Assembly: GCA_017979445.1 (NCBI GenBank)
Contig: CM030718.1
Location: 25,291,021 to 25,355,020, forward strand
Source of the DNA: Akebia trifoliata
Taxonomy: Eukaryota > Streptophyta > Magnoliopsida > Ranunculales > Lardizabalaceae
DNA length: 64,000 nt
Direction: 5' to 3'
Shown one piece after another: positions 55,711 through 64,000 of the stretch (position 1 is its first letter; every line of letters starts with the position of its first letter). The translations under genes and the position numbers were made by a program. The notes beneath the pieces are model-generated. The model did no database searches. It had not been told where the DNA came from and saw nothing but the letters and a program-made list of their open reading frames with translations.

Positions 55711-56555
55711 TTGTGGACCATGGCTACGCAAATATGAAAAATTCATGTGGCAAAAATAGATTCTTGGAAATTCACAACTTGCTAATTTTTGGGATTTATG
55801 GATTTTTCTTTGATGTGGTGATTTTCTTAAGATCATGATTTTCTATTTTTGGAAAGTTGATATTTGTAAATTGCTAATTTGGAAAATCTAATCTTGATAA
55901 TTTTCTAATTTGGAAAACCCATTTTTCAAGTTTCTAATTTTGATCTCTTAATTTAGGAAATTTCTAATTTCTAATTTCTAATTTAGAAATTTCGTGAATT
56001 CCCAAATTAGAAGTTTCACATTCTCAGTTTTCTACTTTAAAAAGTTTTCACAAATTTCTAGTTTGGGTGATTTGGAAAGTCTTCACATATTTGGATTTGT
56101 AATCAGAATATCTTGCCACGTGAGAGTTGAAATATGATATGAAATTTAGGCTTTTTCAAATATTTTCACTTTGATGTGAAATTCAAGAATCATATGATTT
56201 GGGGAATGTTGGCCTTGAGATTCGTTTAGCACACTCAATATAATTTGATGATGATGGTGATGATGATTGGACCATAATCTTGACTTTAGTCTCTACCCGT
56301 TGACCGTAAGATAGTTTGGATCGTAATAGAGACCGATCATCTCGATCGGGCGGGTTCGGTGCCTAACACCTTCCGAAACCCGTAATCTGACCCCTTACCC
56401 ATTTATCTGATCCGTGGACCGACCCGATCCGTTTTGGAGTTATTTTTTGTTCTTAGACCTAAACTAGGTGGCGACTCCTTATTCCCTAAAAATCCCCAAT
56501 TTACCAATCGGACCCCTATCCCCAATTCGGTGGAAAACGGGTCGAGGCGATTTCA

Positions 56556-57180
56556 GGAGCAAACTCAACCGACTCCCTCTAACTTGACATGTGCTAGAAT
56601 AGTAGATATGTACTCCTTGGGATACACAATTTCACTTTTATGGGGATGTGCAATTGTGTATCCCAATGAGTAAAGATCTACAATTCTCGCACAAATCACA
56701 TTAGGGAAGTCATTGAATATGACACATAGGGTAGGATTAGCAATGATCTGAAATATATCTGATGTTCGAACTGGTCTGATCCGAAAAAACATGAAAAATT
56801 GGATTCGGATTGGAATCTTAAGATCCAAAACAATTTCGGATCAGATTTGGATCTACCCCAATCCTCTCCATAAAAAATTCTATCCAAACATATTTTAATA
56901 ATTTTTTTGTAATTCTTAATTTCATATAAATACATATAGATAAAATATTTTAATATTTTGGTTTCCCTCTATATTTATAGTTGAAACGTAGGTTTTTAAA
57001 AAAATTATATGATTTTTATTTTTTAAATTTGTTGAACATTGATCATTTGAAACGGTTCACATATTTATTAATTAGTTTGGATCGGATCGGGTACATGTTT
57101 ACAAATTTTCGGATCAATATTGGAGTGGTATTGATCCGCTGCCAACTCTAACGTGGGGTAGTCAAATTGTCGTGATATTC
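56556..57180. mobile_element. Right part of M1 MITE (left part at 52735-52755), split by solo LTR and hAT
   Basis: It is the allele of 26515-27219. The left end gaatcatgataatcttacta is at 52735, before the LTR. The rest resumes at 56556 with gcaaactcaaccgactccct and ends at 57180 after the hAT insert. Confidence 0.78.
56732..57150. mobile_element. hAT-type element, 419 bp (allele of 26707-27189)
   Basis: The ends are taggattagcaatgatc and tagagttggcagcggatc. The target copies are acataggg and acgtgggg. It lacks a segment present in the block A allele (around 27030-27090). Confidence 0.8.
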
Positions 57181-57502
57181 TAACTCAAAAATTTTCACTC
57201 AGTCGACATGGCAAGTGCACAGAACCGTAGATCTAAGAGTTCTATACACTTACCACATCAACCAAGTACAATGTGAGTGATTCAAGTCAGATTATCATTA
57301 GTCTTATAAATATATATATATATATATATATGTGATGTGAGGGATGGGAGGGTTGAGGGAGATAAATCCGTTTCTTTTTATCCAAAAGTTATCGATCCAA
57401 TTTTCAATGACTCAACAATCACAAATGATTCCTCATCTGTGACTTTTTTGGGGGCGAATAGATTCCTCACTAAAAGGCAAGTGAATGTTTTCATATAAAG
57501 AA

Positions 57503-58243
57503 GGAAAAATTTTCTTAAAGGACCCTTGCAGGGGATTTTTTTTTAAATAATCCCTAAAAAATTTTCAACAATTGTCTGCCAATACATTTAGTTAACTTTT
57601 TCTTTTTAAACGGTCTCTGGAACTCATCATCTCCCACATTTCTCACTATTGAATGTCCTAACCATTCGAACTCATCGTTCTATATCTAAAAAGGGGACTC
57701 CATTATATCAGAAAGGATTTAAGAAAGAAAAAGAAATCATTTTTAAGGACTATTTCAAATATTTTGAATATATATGTAAAAAATTAGGATTTAAAAAAAA
57801 AAATTTATATAATTTTTTAATGAAAATCTATCAATAATAATTATTTTGGGTTGAAATCATTTAAATAAATCATTATCTCAAGTTTTAGTTGATATTTTCA
57901 TTTATTTTAATTAGAAAAACTCAAAAATTAAATAAGTTGAATTCACTATTTTTTATTTTAACAAACGGTGAACTTGACATTAATTAAAAAAGCATTGAGT
58001 TTGACAATAAATAAAAAGTGATGAACTCAATAGTAAATAATGGTGAATTCGACATCAAAAAATGTGAGTTCAACACTAAATAAATAAATGTCGAGTTCAA
58101 CACTAAAAATTACAAACTCATTAGTACAAAGATCTGTTAACAAAGAAATTTTTTTACTAATTATCCGGTCAAGCTAACATGCAAACGTAAGGACTATTTA
58201 AAAAGAAATCCTTTCACAATCGACCTTAAAAGTAATTTTTTTT
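57503..58243. mobile_element. Mutator-type element (allele of 27550-28304)
   Basis: It is collinear with the 755-bp element in block A. The right duplication aataaagaa (58244-58252) is kept; the left is slightly changed (atataaagaa). Confidence 0.78.
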
Positions 58244-60688
58244 AATAAAGAAAGAAAAAAAAAAAAGGTCAAACATGATTAGAGAGCTAAGCAAAATAGT
58301 TTTTAAACCACACATGCTATAAAAAAAAACCTTTTATAGGCGCCAAACTTTTTCTACGGTCCTCTCTCACTCACTCACTCAGTAGGTGATGTGAAGACGC
58401 CAACCATATATGCTAGAAAAACCTATTTTAGGCGGCAATCCTTTCGATAAGGATGTATTTTTAAATGCACCGTGAATTTTGGGGCAGTGTCTTAAAAAAG
58501 ATTAAATTAACTAAAATCATGAATATTGATGATTCAAATTGTTGAGATCAACCATTCAAAACTCGATCATTTGAATTGTTGATCACAATGATTCATGTTC
58601 AAACGTCAATACTGACAATTGTAAAATGCTTGGTGTTGACAATTTAAATCATTGGTCACAACCATCCATGTTAAATGTCGAAATCAACTATTTATAATTG
58701 GTGTTCACGACAAATGTAAAAGGTTGACCTCAATGATTTGAACTGTCAATTTTGATAATTTGAGTCACCCAAATCACAAATTGAAGTGGGTGAGAGGGCA
58801 TTAAGAAAGAAAGTTAAGTAAAGAGACCATCAAATTATTACTACACAAAAACGGCGGGTCTTTAGAAGAAATCCCTCTATTAGAAATCATTTAAGCAATT
58901 TTTCCTATTAAAACAAAATTAATAAATAATAATAACATAAAAGTGGAACCTTATGATGAGATATAACCTCACAAGAGATGTGTCAAAGATTATTCATTGG
59001 GATTATCAGTCTCCTTGGTCAGGATAACAGTTCAATGGCATAAAAAGAGGATCTTATTCGGAGAACAATTTTTTGATCAATTTATGTGATTAACCAGTAA
59101 TCTAATTTAATTAAGCATTGAAGATTCTTTGATATATAATATAGTGTCGCCCTCAACATCATGACGAATGATTACTTTTAACATAAGATATTAACAATCT
59201 TAAGGTATCGGTGATCACGAAAAAACCACTCCACACCCATAAATAGAAATCTAATGAATTTATCAAATCTAAATAGTTAAATACTTATATACATACTTGA
59301 ACCAAAAGATTCTCTTGTGACTCCAAAAATGTTCCAACAAGTATAAGACCGATTTGTTTTTTTTTTTTTTTTGGGTTGTTTAGGAACCACAATCCGTAAC
59401 TCCATCCATGTATTGATCTTATATGCATTGAACCTATCCTGCTGGGAAAATAGAGAGTGTGGAAATAAGAAAATCAAAATTTTGGATTTTGAGGTGCAAA
59501 AAATATCGATTCTTCAAGACTTTATTTGTCTCCACTCGTAGAAGAGTTTGTTGACGAGTTGTCGATAAAATAGCCTCCAAAATCCAACAAAGCCATTGTG
59601 AGAATTTACAAACAACAATCTTGATAATTCTCTACGAATAGTATATATTCTTCGACTTTGATAATTTGAAAAAACTAAAAACTTCACAATTATTGGAAAA
59701 ACTCTAGTTGAATTTAAATCTAAATGTAAAAAATACAAAGTTAAATTCTTCAAAAAATTAGAGTGATTTGACCTAAATGTCAATCCTATTTATAGAGATT
59801 GATAGGATTCTTAAAAATTCTCTTTCCATAAGACATTTGAATGAAGGGTGTCCTTTCATCTCATGATTTAACTGGGAGACCATGGCGATAGGGTGTTGTA
59901 AGTAGTCCTCCTTGAAATTAGCATTAAAAAAAAAGTCAAGGGATATTTCATTCATATAATATTATTATATTAATACGGAAAGATTCATGATGAAACCAAA
60001 ACGGACCTCATACTCCATAAATAATAATCATTTGCATCTTTTAAAAAAACTTATTTAATCAAAAAATAAATTTTATAAATAAAATCCCAACAACAACATA
60101 GAGACAAGATTAATAGTCTTTTTACTTACTTTGTTATATGTTGGAAATCGAATTTGAACACAATGTGATAGGAGGTCGCCTTAGATTTGCCGCATGACTA
60201 AATACACTGGAATGAATAGTAGGCCAATTAAAAAGGGTTCAAAAACAGATGGGTCACAAAGCAACAGCGCAAATTAGCACGATGACAACCCAACAAGTGC
60301 ATGTTAGCACAAAAAATAAAAAATAAAAAGCATACCTTTTGCTTCAAAACCGCGAAAGAGACGTATAACCGTTTGCGTGTAGTGGTAAGCAATACCAATG
60401 TCATACACGATCCGTTACCGTACCATCTCTTTCACAAGAACAAGGACCCATTCGTGATTCATCGAAAACGAAAATCTTCTCAAAAGTTTCGCTATAATGC
60501 GCGGTCTTCACCAGTGCAATTTAGTGGGACCGAATTCAACGACTACTCCATCATCACAACATCTTCCAAGTTCCAACCCCAAATCTCTTCAAACCAAAAC
60601 TCATCAAATTCTTAAAACCCTAACACGTTTTTATTTATTTTTTATAAATTTAGGGTATCTGAATATTTTTTGTGTATCCATCATCCAT
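58244..60688. other. Spacer and 5' flank of kinase B, non-coding
   Basis: Through about 60147 it follows 28305-30235, then jumps to the equivalent of 32701 (tttgaacacaatgtgatagg). From there to 60688 it matches the immediate upstream region of kinase A (aaaggacccattcgtgattc-like text). No separate gene is seen. Confidence 0.65.
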
Positions 60689-62040
60689 ATGTGTGGATCG
60701 AGAATGAAAACCACTGCAATGCAGGCCCACCAATCCTCGAAGCAATCCATCTACACGAACCCCAACATCATCAAGGACCACTCGAACCACCAAACCTCTG
60801 AAACATCTCAACACAAACAAAGCCTTCAATCTCAGGAACCTTCAACAAGCACTTACAAAAGCGGAACTACTACACGACTGGTTCAAGCAACATAGATTCA
60901 TCAAAAAAACTTCAAGTTTCCGACCGAACATCTCTCGCAAGCCTTCGAGATTCCTTGCCAGAGAACCCTCACATCTACGATTTCTCCGAAATCTGTAACG
61001 CTACAAACAACTTCCTCGCGAAGCGCTTCTCTTCCTCTTCTTCTTCCGCTTGGCGATGCTCGATTCGAGGCAAAGATGTGATCGTCTTCCAACGCAAGTT
61101 CCGCCGTTCGATCGAAACATCACAGCTTCGTGAACGGCTCTCCTTGATCTGTAAGAGCCATCACATCAGCTTGATTAAGCTTCTCGGCGCTTCTAACTCT
61201 GGAGAACATATCTACCTTGTATACGACTACGTTGATGGTGCTAATCTCGCTAATTGTCTCCGAAATCCTAAAAACCCTGGTTTTACAGTCCTCTCAACTT
61301 GGATCTCGAGAATGCAAATCGCTACAGATCTCGCACAAGGACTCGAGTACATCCACCATTACACAGGATTGAATCTAAGTCTCGTTCACAATCACATCAA
61401 GAGTTCAAGTGTGATTGTCACTGAACCTTCGTTTAATGCGAAAATTTGCCATTTTGGTACCTCAGAACTCTGCGGAGAGATCGTTAGACATCAAGAACAA
61501 CAAAAACAAGAACAACAAAAGAACCAAGAAATTACAGAGATCTCTGATGATTCAACTCCAACAACATCAAAATTAAAGAGATCAGATAGTGGAATCATGA
61601 AATTTGAAGGAACAAGAGGTTATATGTCGCCCGAATTTAAATCTATTGGTGTCGCAACGCAGAAATCTGATGTGTTCGCCTTCGGAATTGTGATCTTGGA
61701 ACTCTTATCAGGTGAAGAACCTCTCAAGTACAAAATCGACAAAGAGACGAAAGATTACAGGAAGATATCTGTGATCGAAACAGCGAGAGATGCGATTGAA
61801 TCTCAAGAACCAGGAAGGTTACGGAGATGGGTTGATCGAAGATTGAAGGATTCGTTTCCCGTAGAGGTGGCTGAGAAGTTGACACGTTTAGCTCTGGATT
61901 GCGTACACGTGGATGCTGAAAAGAGACCAGATATGCGACGCGTGGCAGGGAAGATTTCGAAGCTTTATTTGGAATCTAGAAGATGGGCAGATCAGATGAG
62001 ACTCCCAACTGACTTCACGATGTCCTACGCTCCTCGTTAA
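60689..62040 (+). pseudogene. RLK/Pelle-type pseudokinase, copy B, N-terminal frameshifts
   Basis: The ATG equivalent to copy A is at 60689 (MCGSRMKTTAM), but a 2-bp loss soon after (atgcaggcccaccaatcctc) and further indels throw the leader into another frame that stops at 60895. The kinase part is open from about 60955 to 62040 (PENPHIYDFSEI ... TMSYAPR) and is nearly identical to copy A. It has the same VIVF, HNH and HFG substitutions and a preserved APE region (GYMSPEF). No in-frame ATG lies before about the middle of the domain (MQIATDLA), so a full protein is unlikely unless an upstream non-AUG start is used. Its C-terminus (SYAPR, stop) probably shows the ancestral end lost in copy A. 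Confidence 0.85.
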
Positions 62041-62767
62041 GATCTAATTATCCTCTAACGAGATTTAAAAATAAAAAAAACATTTTTACGGTTTTTTCGG
62101 ATGTTTTTTCTTAGAGATTATTTGTTGAATTTTTTATTTATTTTTAACTTGTATTTTAGTGAAAATGGCGTCGCCTTTGGGATGTGACGCAAGTGCTTCA
62201 ACACTGTATATTTTAATTTTAATTTTTTTGGCGCATCCCATAAAGGAAAGTATGCTTTGTTTGTTTGGGTTGGGCCGGGCTGGGCCAAGTGATAAATAAC
62301 CCGCCCACAAGTTTTCTTTCATTTATGGAAAAAATGATTCATATAAATACAATCCCAACTGTTATAATAGAAATTCAACGATTGTGATTAAATATATATC
62401 CCAAGGATATATCTCATTTCTCCAAGGTAAACATAAATCTTGATCGTTGAATTTTGTTTTTTAACGGTGGAGATTACATGTTTTTTTTATCTAAGTCATT
62501 TAACATGAGCCATGGAATTCAAACCACTACAAATATTTTTACTATGATAATGAGAGTAGGAGAAGCAAGAGAAGTTTAGCACAACCAATAAGGGTCGGGA
62601 GCAATGACCACATGGTGAAATCGGAAAATCATTACCCTTATATTAATTTGTTTTACTTGCAATGACTTAGGTTCCACGCAATTAAATTTTACATGCTAAA
62701 ACCTTCTTTAACAAACAAAATACAATGAGTGCACACACGTGGACATGTATACGTTTATTTATATCTA
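62041..62767. other. 3' flank of kinase B, non-coding
   Basis: It is collinear with 34601-35414, lacking about 80 bp (around 34830-34950) and with a small insertion at about 62590-62640. No gene. Confidence 0.6.
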
Positions 62768-62993
62768 GAATCGTGATAATGTGATTATCTCACGTGTCAA
62801 ACTCAATCAATTACCTCGACATGACAAGTTTGAAAATCGTAGAACTACACTCTTCGGAATATATGAATGCACTTTCCCATAAAAAAGTGTATCTCGAGAG
62901 AAACAATTTCGCGAGGAGTGCAGATCTACAATTCCAAAACTTATCACGTTAGATAGTCAATTAAGTATGCCAGTAGTCAGATTATCACCACTC
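62768..62993. mobile_element. M1-family MITE (allele of 35415-35639)
   Basis: The same 9-bp duplication ttatatcta is at 62759-62767 and 62994-63002. The ends gaatcgtgataatgtgatta and gagtggtgataatctgacta are intact. Confidence 0.88.
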
Positions 62994-63654
62994 TTATATC
63001 TAATTTGTGAGTAATCAGTGTTGTGGAGGTCCCTTGGAACTCATTTCTATGATGTGTGGGTCTCAGTTTGTATGAGATACATTTTTTTCTTCTATCATTG
63101 GATGTAAAGTGATGAATCATAAAGAAAATTGACTCATTTAACTCTAATTAAATGTAAATATTTTGGTTCAAAATTAACTCCTTAGTCATGTGTAACTCTC
63201 TTTTTTTTAAGGATCATTTTAGGTAGAGAGCTCAACTCCTTATTTCTAAAATAACTCCGTTTCAAATTTATTAGAATATTCAACATTATTTTAAATAGGG
63301 TAATTTACCGTTTCTTCATGACGAAATTCGAATTTTGGTTCACTGATCAATTCAATCCCAAAATATGAAAATCCAGATCGCAGATTTTTCAAAGTGATGA
63401 TTGATTTACAGTAACGAGATCCTTGCGAACCTGCGAGATTGTCACCTTTATAATCAGTTAAGACTGTCACTTTGAAAGAAAAAAAATATAAACAATGATC
63501 TCACTATTTTAAACCAACAAATCGTGACTTGAAAAACATGTGATCTCACTCTTCTTGTTTTAGGAACTAAAATGAATAGTTAGTCAAATTGGGAATTTCG
63601 TCAAAAGTTTATCTTGTTTGAAAACTCTCTTTTAAATATGAAATACATAATTTT

Positions 63655-63917
63655 AAAACTTGACTCACCAGGGCATAATCAAATGACTCCATGATGTGGA
63701 CAAGTTCAAGAACCGTAGAACTACTTTATGGGAAAGTGCAATTGTGTTTCCCAAGGCATAAAGTTGGGTCTTGAGGTACATGGTTCCCTCGATATACACT
63801 ATTTTATGAGAAAGTGTAATTGTGTATCTTGAAGCGTTCAGATTTACAATATTCAAGCTTGTCACGTCATGGAGTCATTTGAGTATGCCACCTTGTGAGT
63901 CATATTATCACAACTCT
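63655..63917. mobile_element. M1-family MITE (allele of 36300-36562)
   Basis: It has the ends ttgactcaccagggcata and gagtcatattatcac, collinear with the block A copy, with a 4-bp loss in the left arm. Confidence 0.75.
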
Positions 63918-64000
63918 TAATTTTTCTCTCCAAAGCCTAGTTAGCAATCTCCTGTTTAATTCTTGAAAATTTTGCAAATTTTTCATTTTTTTTCAATGAA

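Larger units (their letters stand above)
52756..56555 (+). mobile_element. Solo LTR, 3800 bp, Ty3/Gypsy (Tat/Ogre-like)
   Basis: It starts TGTAGACACCCCATTTTTGC and ends GTCGAGGCGATTTCA. The 5-bp flanks are ggggc (52751-52755) and ggagc (56556-56560), one mismatch. The empty site is seen in block A at about 26541 (ccccaggcagcaaactc). The terminal region with aggtggcgactcc and ggtggaaaacgggtcgag is typical of long LTRs in this group. It holds no protein gene; the 215- and 128-codon frames at 54016-54931 are Ser/Leu/His-rich without domain signal. It contains an AT-rich quasi-repeat (53290-53830), microsatellites and a 66-bp tandem repeat. Confidence 0.82.
52293..64000. repeat. Segmental duplication, block B (continues beyond the window)
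   Basis: It is the counterpart of 26064-36670. It begins inside an M1 MITE (52297) and carries a 3800-bp solo LTR at 52756-56555. It then runs collinear to about 60147, where about 2.45 kb of block A (30240-32690) is missing, then through kinase B to the window end. Similarity is high throughout, with scattered substitutions and small indels. Confidence 0.92.

Overview
The window is AT-rich nuclear DNA from a flowering plant. It holds a secreted kiwellin-type gene, RLK/Pelle kinase-fold genes, LINE, Ty1/Copia and Ty3/Gypsy Tat-lineage retrotransposons, CACTA, hAT and Mutator-type elements, and many small inverted-repeat (MITE) elements. The Tat-lineage dual RNase H polyprotein and the gene families point to a eudicot, probably woody; the species cannot be named from the sequence. 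There are no bacterial genes, no CRISPR array and no stand-alone rRNA or tRNA genes. Only two genes look intact: a kiwellin/ripening-related gene (7403-7915, minus) and a kinase-like gene (33245-34738, plus).

Layout. 1-10 kb: two tandem kiwellin-like genes on the minus strand, the first cut by the window edge, separated by SINE, MITE and CACTA insertions. Both genes have a transposable element inserted at their TATA box, and the second also has a LINE behind the MITE. 10-26 kb: gene-free repeat territory with a Copia-type TRIM, foldback elements sitting in (TA)n tracts, a probable mitochondrial DNA insert, a possible solo Gypsy LTR, a degenerate minisatellite, a LINE RNase H remnant and a dead Copia gag.

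26-64 kb: an expanding cluster of kinase-like genes. A block of about 10 kb (26.06-36.67 kb, copy A) recurs at 52.3-64.0 kb (copy B). Copy B carries a 3.8 kb solo LTR that copy A lacks, and lacks about 2.45 kb present in copy A. Between the blocks lies a third kinase-like gene (38.4-39.25 kb), cut in its C-lobe by a tandem-repeat array that leads into a decayed Tat-lineage Gypsy element (to about 48.3 kb). That is followed by a decayed CACTA element (48.3-52.3 kb). The flank upstream of kinase A (31.74-32.69 kb) is paralogous to the flank upstream of the third kinase (36.59-37.97 kb), so the cluster grew by repeated tandem duplication.

All three kinase copies lack the three canonical catalytic residues: VAIK Lys is Phe, HRD Asp is His, DFG Asp is His. 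This is therefore an expanding family of predicted pseudokinases, in which only copy A keeps an open frame from its N-terminus. The nested insertions allow relative dating. A Mutator-type MITE was hit by an hAT MITE before the block duplicated, and the 3.8 kb LTR entered the same MITE in copy B afterwards. I see no novel multi-gene system; the most interesting items are the pseudokinase cluster, the parallel insertions at the kiwellin TATA boxes, the (TA)n-embedded foldbacks and the higher-order repeat array.
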